Assembly: GCF_030272615.1 (NCBI RefSeq)
Contig: NC_081412.1
Span: 340,815,370 to 340,879,369 of the forward strand
Length of the DNA: 64,000 nucleotides
Direction: 5' to 3'
DNA from: Cryptomeria japonica
Taxonomy: Eukaryota; Streptophyta; Pinopsida; Cupressales; Cupressaceae
Below are positions 24,401 to 35,859 of this stretch, piece by piece (the stretch's first letter is position 1; the number at the start of each line of letters is the position of its first letter). The translations under genes were made by a program, and so were the position numbers. The notes under the pieces were generated by a model. The model was not told the DNA's origin. It made no database searches and was given only the letters and a program-made list of their open reading frames with translations.

Positions 24401-24425
24401 ATACCTTCACAGGGAGAAGAATTAA
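21406..24425 (+). pseudogene. ORF-G: broken gene for a protein of about 1000 aa, possible transposon payload
   Basis: The best ATG is at 21406, reading MEPSSSSKKSRKGKELN, followed by an in-frame TGA at 21475 and then 640 open codons to 23394. Around 23340-23355 the coding frame shifts; the second frame continues through RRRIDEMDALMKGMTPEKGR, with stops at 23985 and 24117, to 24425. Domains seen: a basic N-terminus; a globular part with FRGNPMVVINKQTIDMVFNL and SFDYATYVAEALNHGLEKL; a linker EDYPPGFEVEVDVDTGEFN; a C-terminal coiled coil (LYERTKEENQRLQTRILQFE). RG-x-x-V-x-x-x-x-x-x-I is reminiscent of plant transposon-associated domains, but I cannot assign a family. No RT, integrase or LTR is attached. 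Confidence 0.7.
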
Positions 24426-25100
24426 AGAAACAGAGCATCAAGATCAAGACTTTTAAAGAAGATGATTACATTCATCATTTAGGGATGCTTAATCTCTTTT
24501 TACTTAAGTTTGTTAAGAATGTTCAAATTGACAGTTAGTATTTTGAAAAGACTTGTCTTTTCATAAATATCATTTGCTCTCATATATATATGAGAAAGGT
24601 TTCTTGTAATTGGATTAATAAGATGATAGCAAGAATACAGTGATATATGATAGCTTGTAAGTTTCCTATTACACAAATTTTGATGGATACATAATATAAT
24701 TAGTTGTCTTTTCTTTGCATATGTGTTGTGGATTATTTCATGCGTTGTTGGCAATTGCTTGTGATATTATCTAAAGGAGATGAGGTTATTCATATTCTTT
24801 AAGTGAAATTTATGTTGTATGTTATAAGGTTGAAATAAAAGTTCTGCTTGTGAATTATAATTGTTCTTTGCAGTGCTTACTTGGATGGTCCCTTAAAGGT
24901 AGGGTTAAATTCATTCAAGCAACTTATGATATAGGCATTCAATTGATCTCATAAGAAATAGTAACTCATAGATCCATAAAAGGGGTGGGTTTAAAAACTG
25001 TCTCACAAGTTCACACAATAAGTCCTAAGGCAATATAAAGACTCTGTAGCCCAGACAGCAAAGAAGGCACTGGCCATTTGTAAATTACAACTTATCACCA
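24426..25100. other. Spacer after ORF-G, no gene seen
   Basis: AT-rich, no supported frame. It contains a 16-base perfect palindrome, CTCATATATATATGAG, at 24579-24594, which may be chance in AT-rich DNA, though it lies about 150 bases past the ORF-G stop, where a 3' end would be expected. Confidence 0.4.
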
Positions 25101-25109
25101 TATTCATCA

Positions 25110-27760
25110 TATTTTATTTTACAATAGGAGTAATTGAGTAGGAAGCATAGAGTAAGTTGGCAATAGTGTATACATATAAAATTCTGAGCACATAGATCAA
25201 ATAGCTTCCACAACAACAATCTTGAACTCATCTGCTATATCTCCATCCTAGGAACTTATGCCATTCTGTGATAGGAGGAAACCAGATCAAGATACTTAAT
25301 CTGCTATAAAGAGCACTAGTCTTTGAAAACAACTAGTGAATAGGTATACCCGCCTAGGTCCTGCAGAGCCTAAAGTGAGAGAGTCAGTAACCAAATAGGT
25401 TCACTCTATAAGTTGGCCAAGTCAATTGGAGGGTTTGATCATAGGAGTTGGCATTTCCTTAGAACCTATCCAATCTGTTGATTTGAGACCCAACAGGTTG
25501 AATTACCACATCTAAAGATAGTATTTCAGGATCATTAAGACAAGGTTTTGTGATTGGCCTATCCTCAATTTCATTCCTTACATAATCTAGTCTCAATATT
25601 TATTCATCATAATTCACTACCAGAGGAATTTCTATTCCTATTACATTTAATCCAACTGTTAACATTTGTTGTAAATTCAACCTTTGATACTATCTCTTCC
25701 TAACCTCCTTTTCATCCTTGCGATCTATCCAATAGTCTTCAATATCTAGAACATGGACTGATTTGTCAGTAATGTAGTTGTATATGTTGGCCATTTGGTG
25801 GAGTAGATTATGTGTTGCATTGATATTTTGTCATTGATGTCAACACTAGTTGTTTGGATGCTTTACCGACACCCTTTTGGTCCCGGTAGGTTGAGTGGTT
25901 TCTAGTTAACTTGGATCCAGTATGATCCAGTTGACTCTGGTATAATCTGATGATGGAATTGGCTTGCTCATGATACTCATAGTCATATTTGGTCAGTTGG
26001 TTTTTGTCTGGTGATTGGATGCTATCCTGCTTGCTAAGAAGATTGGTTTCTGGTTCTAGCGAGGGTTTCACCGATAGAGTTTTTTGGTGGAGATCTTTGA
26101 TGGATTGTATAATTGGTATTGGTGCAGCTTCTGATGGAGTTTCAGGATGTTGTTGGTGATCATGTTTGAGACTTGGCATTTGGAGATCATTATTGAAGCG
26201 TGTGGACCTATACTTGGTCCTAGTTGATCTAGGTTATGGACCGATATTAATGTAACATGTGGATAGGACCTATTATTGTATTTTTGGGATATCTTATGTG
26301 TTGGATATTATTTGTTTGGTCTAAGGCCGAAATGGTTTGTAATGATGTAATTGGTTTATTGTCTGGTGGCCAACCTGATTGTTTATGGTCGAGGGTTTGT
26401 ATAAATAAGATGTAAGATCTCACTGTAGATCATCATGCTTATTGTAAGAGGTCATGGTCAAGGACTGTAATGTGCGAATAATGTAATATTACTCAGACAG
26501 AGGAGTTGGTCGATCATTGGAGATCAAATTGGGTTTGTGTAAGAGGATTTAGTCCTTTAGTATTGAGCTTAACCAGAATTGTACTCAAGCATAGGAGATG
26601 CTATCTTTTGCAGTTCAACACTTCTCCCGATTGTAGTCTGGATTTATATGTAGTCAGTGAGGCTCCTTTTGTGATGAGCAGTGTGCTCTAGGCTATTGGC
26701 CTTCCTATAAGTGCAGGCTCCTTCATTGGAATTCACATACTTACTACAGAAGTATTATCTGACTATGGGTAGGCTTCCCACTATGGTTTTTCCCTTTTCC
26801 GGGTTTTCCACATACAAATCTTGGTGTTGTGTGGATGACTTTTATTCTGTGATTACTATTTATGCTTAATTAGTTTATCTGCTATTTCGATATTATTGTT
26901 TTGGGTTCTGGTATTAAAGTCTTAATTGTTAATGCTTCTGGTAATCTGTGACAACTAATTCACCCCCTCCCCCTCTCAGTTGTCTTCCAGCTATCTGAAC
27001 TGTCTAACATTATATCTTTTGAAGAGGATCATAATCCTTTTGCAGATATTTGAAGTAAGGTAATTTCCTAGTGAGTAAGTCATCTTTAGCTCTTCTTGAA
27101 TTTTGTAATGCATTGCATAAAAAACCACCCATTTGTACCAAGAACAACTTGAACCCTAGCTTACAGTGAGAAATAAGATAAGTATCATGGAACTCTAGAA
27201 TTTGTCGACAAAATTACATCAACCAAGCCCAAGTGGAGGGATATTTGGGTAATTTGAATGGTTGACTAGAAAACCCCTATGTTCTTAAGTATGACCATGT
27301 GGGAAACTTCATGTATATACCATCCACCAAAATATTTAATCACATCTTGTACTTCTTTTGGATCTCTATCCTTGACTCTTCCTTCTAATTCTTTGGCAAG
27401 CTTCATTACAAAATAATCATTGACTTCCCTGTAATGTAACAATGCTTGCTCTTGTGTAAGCTGAGGATAATAAGAATAGACTAGGTTTTCACTAGGATTA
27501 GTACTCAAAATTCCCACTATGTTCAAACCCTATATATTTGCCTTGACCGTGCGTGAATAGACCACATATGAATACATGTAAAGGCTTCCAGATGTCCCCA
27601 TAATGAACTCATGGATTGAGTCACTTATAAATTGGGCCTAGTCAAATGAACCCTTATTTATTCTGATATCTCTGATGTAAGCAAACATCCATTATTAAAA
27701 CTGTCTACTGACTTCCAAACTTGTGACCCTACTCAGGAATGTAATAACTCCATACACTCT
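25110..27760 (-). pseudogene. ORF-H: diverged relative of ORF-G, split by LTR I
   Basis: Minus-strand code with scattered stops. From the 5' side: YGVITFLSRVTSLEVSRQF, INKGSFD-x-AQFISDSIHEFI, then an open stretch (27526-27266) with YYPQLTQEQALLHYREVNDY and DPKEVQDVIKYFGGWYIHEV, then KLPYFKYLQKDYDPLQKI. The frame resumes exactly past solo LTR I with YNYITDKSVHVLDIEDYWID and continues to GDIADEFKIVVVEAI near 25200. SFD-x-A-x-(F/Y)-(I/V) followed by a hydrophobic helix aligns by eye with SFDYATYVAEALNHGL of ORF-G. Function unknown. Confidence 0.6.
25785..27009 (+). repeat. Solo Copia LTR I inside ORF-H
   Basis: It starts TGTTGGCCATTTGG and ends CTGTCTAACA; 1225 bp. The flanks are GTATA and TTATA, a target duplication with one mismatch. 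Near its start, TTTTGTCATTGATGTCAACA matches the start of the Copia-L LTR. It has a TATA-like TATAAATAAG at 26400, the block GGTTTTTCCC, and the C-rich hairpin motif at 26952-26982. No internal region remains. Confidence 0.88.
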
Positions 27761-27769
27761 TAGATGAAA

Positions 27770-29234
27770 ATATGATGAGCGCCTGAATATGACATTTTAT
27801 ATGATAATTTATGCTTTAAAACTTTTAATATTTTGTTAATTAATGTGCCTAGTGACAGACTATATACACACATGTTTATTTCTTTTGCTTTTATACTTTG
27901 CTAATTAGATGATATATATTAGAAATAGTATTTTGTGTAAATGTATTACTTTATGATCGATTAATGAAGAAATAACTAATCTTTTAAGTTTTTGTTGTGA
28001 TATATCATGCTATCTTTCCTGGATATGTTTAATATATGCTTAGAAGTTATTGTAAGATATGGAATCATGAACTTCTTGTTCAAAGAATGTGGAATGCTCG
28101 GTCTCTCTCGATCCCTCCACCTGGATGAAACTTCTATCTTCTCCAAGTCTATTTTTATTAGTTGTTCTATGAAGCTTCAAGTTTCATTTGAATAGTAAAT
28201 GCATTGACAAGTGTTTTGTATTTTAGGGTAGTTGTTGTTACTCCTCTAAGTGGGTAACATTGAATTTTGAATTTGAATAAGGATATGTATATATATCCTA
28301 TGGATTTTGTAATAAAGTTAGTTAGCTAGATCATAAGTTAGTTGTTAGTTCAGAGTTTCATTTTCTGTAATTCAAAAACTTGTTTCACTCCCTCCTGGGA
28401 GCCAATTGCAATAAAAATTTGAATTTGAACTAAGATATCTATGTTCATGGATCCCACTATAGGAAGAGAAGGTATTTATGAACTAAAGGGAGGTGATCCT
28501 AAGTTAATTCTTTGTTTTATTGAAATATTGCACATCGAATTTAGTTACATTCTTTTCTGCATGTTCATGATAATTTTAAGAATCGAAAAATCAATTCCAA
28601 TCTATAGTTTTCATTCACAAGTCGATTCAGTAGCTTTTGGGATAGAATAATTCATTCACATAGGTTAACATTTGTGCTTTCTTAGTTTAGTTCATATTTA
28701 TCAAATGTTGCATTCCAGTTTAGTATTAATCTTTTTAAAATGATGGCAATGGTGATCGAAATTGCAATTAACGTAGAAGCTTTGTTAAATTTGTTCATGA
28801 AATTTAGTTTTCTTTAAATGTATCGTAGAATGGATTTTATTTTTCTGAAAGTGTAGAATAGATTTCATTTCCAGCAAGTAAAATATAATTTGAATTTGTG
28901 TTGTAGTTTAGATGTGGTTTAGTCATAATTAGATAATTCCATGAATTAGTTGTAATTAAAGTTCTATCTAGATTACATCAAAAGTACCAGAGCCCCTTTA
29001 GAATAGATTTGTTATATTTAGTCTTAGTTTTAAGAAAGTGTCATAAACCTAGAACTTAGACCTTAGGAAGAGATCCTAAGAGCTCTTGACGAAGCATGAT
29101 CAAAACATAAGGCACTATTATTAGTGCAAAAACCCCCCAACTTAAACACTTATTGTATATAGCTCTAAGAGACACCTGGTTTGATAATGAGAAATTAAAT
29201 GATGTGAGTTGTGACATCAACAACCTCGCCCATC
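27770..29234 (+). repeat. Probable LTR of Gypsy-J
   Basis: Assigned because a Gypsy primer site begins six bases downstream and gag follows. AT-rich, with a possible polyadenylation-type region (CAATAAAAATTTG near 28410). The left end was not found, so the start is nominal; ORF-H code ends near 27760. No second LTR of this type was recognised in the window. Confidence 0.4.
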
Positions 29235-29239
29235 ATTTT

Positions 29240-29257
29240 TGGTGCCATTGTCAAGGA
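29240..29257 (+). other. Primer-binding site of Gypsy-J
   Basis: TGGTGCCATTGTCAAGGA is a mutated version of the TGGCGCCGTTGCCGGGGA class of primer sites known from Athila-type plant Gypsy elements. Differences are all C-to-T or G-to-A, as expected from methylated-cytosine decay. Confidence 0.7.
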
Positions 29258-29320
29258 TCATAAAAGATCTAGCTACTAAATGTTTGAAGCCTTAGTGTTG
29301 ATTAGGAAGGAGTTAGGCTA

Positions 29321-30054
29321 TTGATGAGAAGAGCTAGAGATCCTTTTGGAATATTTATTCCAAGGCATTATAATCTCAATCAATTTCAAGAAGAAGAACA
29401 AGAAAAAGTAAAAGAACAACAAGAACCATTTGAGCAACAAGAAGAAGGAATGGGTGATCGAGTAGGAGTTGATTATCCTCCACCTAATAGGATATTTTTA
29501 TATCCTATTAATTTGAAGGTGTGAGATCATGAGCCCCCTATGGAAAATATTTCACCCTTGGTGTTACCAACTTTTAGAGGAAATTTTTTTGAAGATCCTA
29601 ATAAATTTCTCTTTGTGTTTAAAGTACTTTGTTAGACATGATTACACATCGGATAATCAAAAGTTGAAATTTCTCCCTTCTACTTTGAAAGAATCAACAT
29701 TATGATAGTTTATGGGTTTACATGTTGGTTCAATGTCAACATGGCAGGAGATGGAAACTGTGTTCTTAGATAAGTACCAAGATTATTGTAGGGTGAGAGA
29801 TATGAAGGATGAATTGTTTTAAATGAAGCAAATGGAATATGGAACTTTGGAAGATTATGTTGATAGGTTCATATTCGTGTACAAAAAATGTGCTGATGGA
29901 CTCAATGATGAGATTAGTAGAATAATTTTGTTAAGAGGAATTGATGATGAGTCTCAAGAAGATTTGAATTTAATGTGAAAAGGAGATATCAATAAAATCC
30001 CTTTGGAAGATATTATTGGTATATGCAGAATTACTCTAGAACCATAGATGGGAC
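29321..30054 (+). pseudogene. Gypsy-J gag, first part
   Basis: The N-terminus MRRARDPFGIFIPRHYNLNQ is followed by a Glu/Gln-rich stretch and DYPPPNRIFLYPINLKV with a stop. After a frame change the retrotransposon gag domain reads FLPSTLKEST, FMGLHVGSMSTWQEMETVFL, DKYQDYCRVRDMKDELF and LEDYVDRFIFVYKKC. Several stops. The frame is interrupted by element K (target GGGAC at 30050-30054) and resumes at 36654. Gag would be the particle protein. Confidence 0.8.
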
Positions 30055-30833
30055 TGTTAGATTCAATGATAGTCCTACAGACACTAAGAGAGGGGGGGTG
30101 AATCAGTGTCTAACCGGTTGACAGAATATTTAAACTTATTTAAAACTTTGCATCCCAAAACAGTGTACCGGTAAATAAGAATTAATGCAACAAATAAGAA
30201 TAACAAAGATAGCATAGAAACACACGATAACACAAGATATTTAATGAGGAAACCCAGTGTGGTAAAAAACTTGGTGGGATTTGTGACCCACAATATTTAC
30301 TCACTGGCCAATGAATAAATACTACTTACAATGAGGGGCCTTCACATGCAGGGAGGCCAACAACCTAGAGCTCATTGCTCAATCATAAAATAGGATTCAC
30401 ACTGACTACAAAATGGATTATCAAAATCCAATATAATGTACTGCTCAAAACAACATCTCATATGCCAAGTCCAGTACCGGTTTAAGCTTAGACAACAGCC
30501 AAAACCTTCGCTGTCAACTATATCACCTTATACAAAATTGCCTTATCCTTCTTATCCACCTACTTACAAAATGACCTGTAAGATCTCATACATATATGAG
30601 TCTATTACAATGTACCATGTCGGCTTTACAAAAGATAATTACATTAAAATACAATAAACAAAATTTTATTCCATGTCGGTATGCATTGTTGCTGATGTCG
30701 GTGAAGTGCCTGCCGGTGTATGTAGAAATCTACTGTCGGTGTTGGTATCTACTGGTTGGTTGCCAGATGGTTGTCAGTTGGTTTCCATCAATGAAAACAT
30801 CAACTATTCTCATAAGAGTGTATAATGCCAACA
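30055..30833 (-). repeat. Element K 3' LTR (in element sense)
   Basis: Starts TGTTAGATTCAATGA, ends ATGCCAACA; 779 bp. Pairs with 35860-36648. The hairpin motif at 30081-30109 has one arm mismatch compared with the other copy. Confidence 0.92.
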
Positions 30834-30849
30834 ATCTCCCCCTTTGGCA
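30834..30849 (-). other. Polypurine tract of element K
   Basis: Sense TGCCAAAGGGGGAGAT, the same as in Copia-E and Copia-L. Two further blocks follow at about 30927-30938 (TTAGGGGGAGCAC) and about 30977-30990 (GTCAAAGGGGGAG). Confidence 0.88.
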
Positions 30850-31036
30850 TTGATGGCAACACTCATGAGAAAAATCCAAAAACTGTTTCCAAAAATTGAA
30901 GTCCAAAAAGATTCCAAAAAGATGTGCTCCCCCTAAGCAAGTGATCTCCTCTGTACATGTATTTTTTCTCTCCACTACTCCCCCTTTGACATCAATGACA
31001 AAGGTTGTCAAAAATAATCAAACGAGTTCAAAAATT

Positions 31037-34000
31037 TCACCTCAAATTCTGTAACCGGTTGGTTACAATCTGAAAAATATCTGCCAAAACTAAATTCAAA
31101 CTCTGCATAAACCTTTTGATATCATTCAAAGTTTCCTCAGTCCGTTGGATCATGTCTGTGAGATAATGCATGTGCTCCTCCGGTGATCTCTCTCCTTGAA
31201 CTAATGCCTTAGATATTTCAATTCTCTGAGATATAAGATTGCCCAACTTAGGACCAAGTTTATTTTTAAGTTCCTGGGCATTTGACCTTATCCTTTCCTT
31301 CTCTTTCTCAAGTTTCTCTAACTTCTCCTCAAAACTTGCCATTTCCTGCTCAAAAACTGATATATGTCCGGATGAACCAATTATATTATCTGCTATGTCA
31401 TCAATTTCTTTCTGTGTTTCTGATCTCCTCATCTATGTCCATTGTCAAAAGGTGAGGTTTGCATGTTTCCTTATATAGCTCCTTGTACTCCAAAATTGTA
31501 GAGTTAAGTACTGGTAATAATGTATTTAAGCGTTCTGTACATTTCTTTATAGTCTTCAAAGAATGCATTTTTCTCTTTTTCAACTCTCTCCTTAATTGTG
31601 TCCTCATTCACCTTATCAATAGTTATTACATTATCAGCTATAAATTTAGACAATGTGTCCAATTTACACAAAGAAATAGTAATGTGATCTATTTTACAAT
31701 TTGGTGCAATCAACTTAAGAATGGGTAGTATGTTATCAATTGCCTTATAGGCCAATGCATTGCAATCTGTTATCTTCTTAATTGAATCCAAAAGTACCTC
31801 TATAACATTGGTAGGTCTGAATTCACCTGTAGATGTGCTGGATGTCTAACCAATCATTTTTATTACCTCTTTTCTTCCATCAGATGTGTCCATTTTGCTT
31901 GAATTTTCTTCTAGTGGATCAGTCTATGTTTGCATCTCAACCTTTAAAGGTTTCTCAAACTATTTCAATGTTTCTGTGATTGTTGGTTGCTTTGTCTTTG
32001 TGTGCACCTCTGCCTTAGTTTGTTTCTCTGTTGGTTTCTCTGTCTCCGATGGCCCTGTGCTAGTACCTTTATCTTTAGTAGGTATTTCAGTCTGTGTTGA
32101 TTGCTCTATTTGTGTTGATGTCTCAGTTTCAACAGTTTGTACCGGTTCCTCTGCTATGTTGCTATTGTCAACATTGTCTGACTTAACTTTAGAGGTTTCC
32201 TTATCCACAACAATGTTTACCTCTTGTGTATCCACATTCATTGTAAAAAGTATCTCTGACTCAGGATTAGTATCATCATGTATTATTCCTTCAGTGTTAA
32301 TAACCAGTGGATCTTCTAAGTGTACCAATGTAGTATCCAAAGGTGGCGGTGGAAGATTGTCAGTAATCTTAATTTTGGAACACCACCAATTTTTCCTTTA
32401 CCTTTGTCCTTTTGATAAACCTTAAATGTCTTCTTGGGTCTGCTCTTTTCCTCTTGTTTTTCTTTCTCTATAAAGAATATATCCCAATTATCCACTGTTT
32501 CTTCTACAATTTCCTTCACTCTTCCAGCCATCAGGCTCACTTGTCAGTGTCCACTAGCAAATACTGATTGGTTAGCCTCAAAAATAAGTTCATCTATTTC
32601 TTCCTTGGAGTTAACCGGGTGAATAGCCAAGAGTGCTTCAACTTTCATTTTCTTGTCTAATTCCATCACTTATAGCCTTTTAGCTTCTAGTCTCATGTAG
32701 AGATCATTTGGTAGCTCATCAACAACTTCAATCAAAACTTTCTTATAAATATCTAAATGAAGAACAATGCTTTCTTCAATATTTTTTCTTTCAGTGTCAT
32801 TTGAAGAAGTATACCATTTATTCACATTAGATAGATTGCCTTCCTCTATTATCTTATTTAGTAAATCATTCAATGAAGGGGTAACCGATGTCTATTTTCT
32901 CTTTGGAGTAAGCTTCTTCTTTGGTTCCCTAACCGCCTGATGTTTCTTCCTTAAAGTTCTTGTTTTCTTCAGGGTAGGAGAAGGTATCGGTGAGGCTTTC
33001 CTTTTCCTTTCCACTCTTTTGAACTCAACAAGCTTCCCACTATCACTGTCAGAAGATGTGTCAACCAGTGAAATATGTGCCTCCGGTTGAAGTCCTTCAA
33101 GCTCACTAGTCGATATGCCACTAAGGTTCATGACATTTTCTTTGATTCCTTGTGCTTTCTTAAATGCATCCCTAATGAATTTGTCTCTTTTCTTCTTATT
33201 TTTCTCCATTGGCACTTTACTAGCTATGGTTTCAACACTTCCAAATATTTCCTCAAATGGTTCTCTAGGTACTTCAAACAGTGCTTTTGCATACGTTTCC
33301 AGAATATGTAGATCAACCTCATAACCCATTTTAGTAACCCAAATAGTTCTAGGGCTTACCGCTTCCATCCAGGTTTCATCTCTTTTAATGACAAAATAGA
33401 TTTGCTTGTCATATTTCTCAACTATGCTATGAGGGAATCCTTTCCCTAGCTCTCATCTTAGATTGGAAAGTTTTAAAGTAATATGTTATGTTGTTATCTC
33501 TATTAGTTCCCATGCTGGTAAAAGCATCCTGTAGTTGTTTTCCTACCGGTGTATCATAACCAAAGTCTTTGTGTCCTGTATCGGGCATCTCTTTGGTGAA
33601 ATATAACATCAAACATACCAAAACGTTTCCAAAGCGAAAGGTACCCTTTTTGTCTCCCTTAATATTTTTCAAGTGGTCAACAAGATCATCTTTTAACCAT
33701 TCACACATATCTATATTAGCATTGTTGTTTATCATTTCATATGCACTATAAATACAAAGACTGGAAATAGAATTGAGTCTAGTAGCATGTGTGGCTTTCC
33801 AAGGACCATACTTACATATCTCACATTAATGTACTTAATGTCATTTACTCTAATTGATCTATTGTCAGATGTTGCTCCGGTTAGGCTTGTCACCATCTTG
33901 TTGGGAATATTCTTTGTCTTATCAGGTCTACTATCAGTTGAGGGTAAACCAGTAACTGCCCCAATTGCTTGTCGGGTTATCTTACAAATAGAATCCAACC

Positions 34001-34376
34001 ATAAGAATTATCCATGTGCTCTACTCAATACAATCCTTACCACTTCCTCTAGAAATTGAGGGATATTTAGTATCTCCACAAAACCTAAAGTTTCCACAAT
34101 CTTATGTTCAGGTTTAACGATTCCATGTTCATCACAAATGACCTTGTTAAACATTTTCATTAACTCCTCAAATACCAGGTCTTCTATATTGCAATGTATG
34201 TAAATCCTAGGGTCTTCTACAAATGCTACACCCTTAGGTATTTTTGAAAAAGCTCCTACAAAGTCGCCTTGCTTCACAATCTTGGGAGTTATTTTGAATA
34301 TGGGCCTAGGGTGTTTCACATTCTCCACAATGGTAGGGTTCAGAATAAATTTAGGAATAGAAGATGAAACAACCAT
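31037..34376 (-). pseudogene. Element K ORF2: long unknown payload protein
   Basis: One broken frame of about 1100 codons from an ATG at 34376 (MVVSSSIPKFILNPTIVENV). The N-terminal third resembles ORF-G: ITRQAIGAVTGLP, then HMLLDSILFPVFVFIVHMK, then ANIDMCEWLKDDLVDHLKNI. A middle part is basic (RKRKASPIPSPTLKKTRTLR, a likely nuclear signal). A long acidic, Thr/Glu/Pro-rich linker follows (about 32340-31960, with PTKDKGTSTGPSETEKPTEK). The C-terminus is a coiled coil (FEQEMASFEEKLEKLEKEKE) ending at 31037. Roughly eight stops or shifts. No catalytic motif recognised. It occupies the place pol would have. Confidence 0.7.
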
Positions 34377-34675
34377 TATGAAAAATACCTCTTATCTAGA
34401 TGTTTGTTGAATGCTTGATAAACACTTCCCAGATTTGTCTTGAATTCCTTTTCTTGATTTCATGCTCACAGAAAGTTTGAATGCTCGGTGAGTTTGAAAT
34501 GAGGGTTTCCCATTGCTTTATAACCAAAATGTTATCTAAAACATCAATAAATGCTCGCCGGTTAAGTGAAAACTTAACACACCTTCTGGTAAAGAAGAAA
34601 TGTATCTTCTCATCATCAACCGAGGGTAGAATGCATGTTTTTCAATTTGTTGCCATACCCCCAAGGGATTATTCC

Positions 34676-35815
34676 TCAATTAGATGAAGAGTCTCCTACC
34701 GGTGGAGAGTTACTTTGTTCTACCAGTGAAGATATAGTTTCATCAGTTCTCTGATCTCTTTTCTTAATCCACTGTTTAGAAAATTCTTGCTTTACTTCTT
34801 CTACCTTCTCTTTTCCCTTCAAGCTAGATCTCATATTGTTTGCCGGTGCATTCTTGCTTCTATAGAATTTTGCAATGTGTCCAATCTTGTTACAAGCATA
34901 ACAAGACACATTATTCCTCTGAATAGCCTTTCCATATCCTTGACTGGCTTGTGATCTGCATTGATTAGATAAATGTCCAAATCTTCCACAAACATAGCAT
35001 TTCACATTCATTCTGCAGTTTTTTGAATTATGACCAACTTTGTTGCATTTGGAACATTGATCAGTGGGTGAGTTCATATTCTGATTATTTCTAAATCTTC
35101 ACTAATTTGCTCTATGACCAAACTTGTTGCAATTGAAAAATTTGCCATTAAATTTATAAGCATTAGGTTATCTTACTGGTTTGTTCTGATCTTGATTGTT
35201 TGCAGTACCGAAACTTTCTCCAACTTCAAATCCAAGTCCATTAGTATCTCCATTAGGCTTCTGAATTTTCAGCATATCATCAAGTTCCTCTAAACTTTTC
35301 TTGAATTTGTCTTTGTGTTTTTTTGCAGTAGCCAACTCATTTTCTAGAATTCCAACTTGTCTCATAAGCTTAGTTTTATCATGTTGCATGTGAATCAAGT
35401 CTGTCTTCAACATATCATTTTCATGACCAAGTCTCAGATTTTCATTTCCAGCATCGTTAAGTCTCCTAGTCAAGTCTTCTTCATTCTTCTTCCTGTCTTC
35501 AATATGTTTACATAACCTCATAGTGATATCTTGCATTTCATTCTTCATATTACTATTTTCTTGTCTCATCTTGTTTGCAATGTCTTTAAGAGTTTCTTTT
35601 TCATCACCATCATTCTACATCTTCTTGTGACGTTCTTTTATTTTATTTTGTGCTATAGCAAAGTTCTCCTGAAGTCCTTTTATGAATTCGTGTGCAATCC
35701 TCAAATCATCTTCAAGTTTGATATTCTTCAATTTCTCTACATCAAAATCTTCAAGAGCTCCTTCCAACTGTTTTCTTAAGTTCTCCATCTGTACCGGTGT
35801 CAGAATCTTCCTCAA
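34676..35815 (-). pseudogene. Element K ORF1: coiled-coil protein with CCHC zinc knuckles
   Basis: From near 35815 the frame gives a long coiled coil (MENLRKQLEGALEDFDVEKL, then NENLRLGHENDMLKTDLIHM), one stop at 35615, then VGESFGTANNQDQNKPVR and a second stop. Knuckles follow: a broken FNCNKFGHRAN, intact CSKCNKVGHNSKNC and CYVCGRFGHLSNQC, and CYACNKIGHIAKFY with the last Cys lost. This equals the C-terminal, nucleic-acid-binding half of a Copia gag; the usual UBN2 N-terminal domain is absent. It could bind element RNA. Confidence 0.78.
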
Positions 35816-35829
35816 GTTGTTAGGCTTTT
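35810..35829 (-). promoter_or_regulatory. Conserved leader motif of element K
   Basis: Sense AAAAGCCTAACAACTTGAGG, followed by AAGATTCT, almost the same as Copia-L GAAGTTTAACAACTTGAGG then AGATTCT. It lies between the primer site and ORF1. Confidence 0.65.
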
Positions 35830-35845
35830 GAAAATAGAAGACTAG

Positions 35846-35857
35846 GCTCTGATACCA
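35846..35857 (-). other. Primer-binding site of element K
   Basis: Sense TGGTATCAGAGC, a perfect 12-base match to the initiator tRNA-Met site, two bases from the LTR at 35860. Confidence 0.93.
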
Positions 35858-35859
35858 AT

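Noticed and set aside
24579-24594. Perfect palindrome CTCATATATATATGAG as an operator or terminator
   Set aside because: AT-rich surroundings make such palindromes likely by chance, and no repeat of it occurs near other ORFs.
31886-32425. 179-codon plus-strand frame rich in Ser, Val and Cys
   Set aside because: It is the antisense shadow of the acidic linker of K-ORF2, whose minus-strand composition and continuity are far more convincing.
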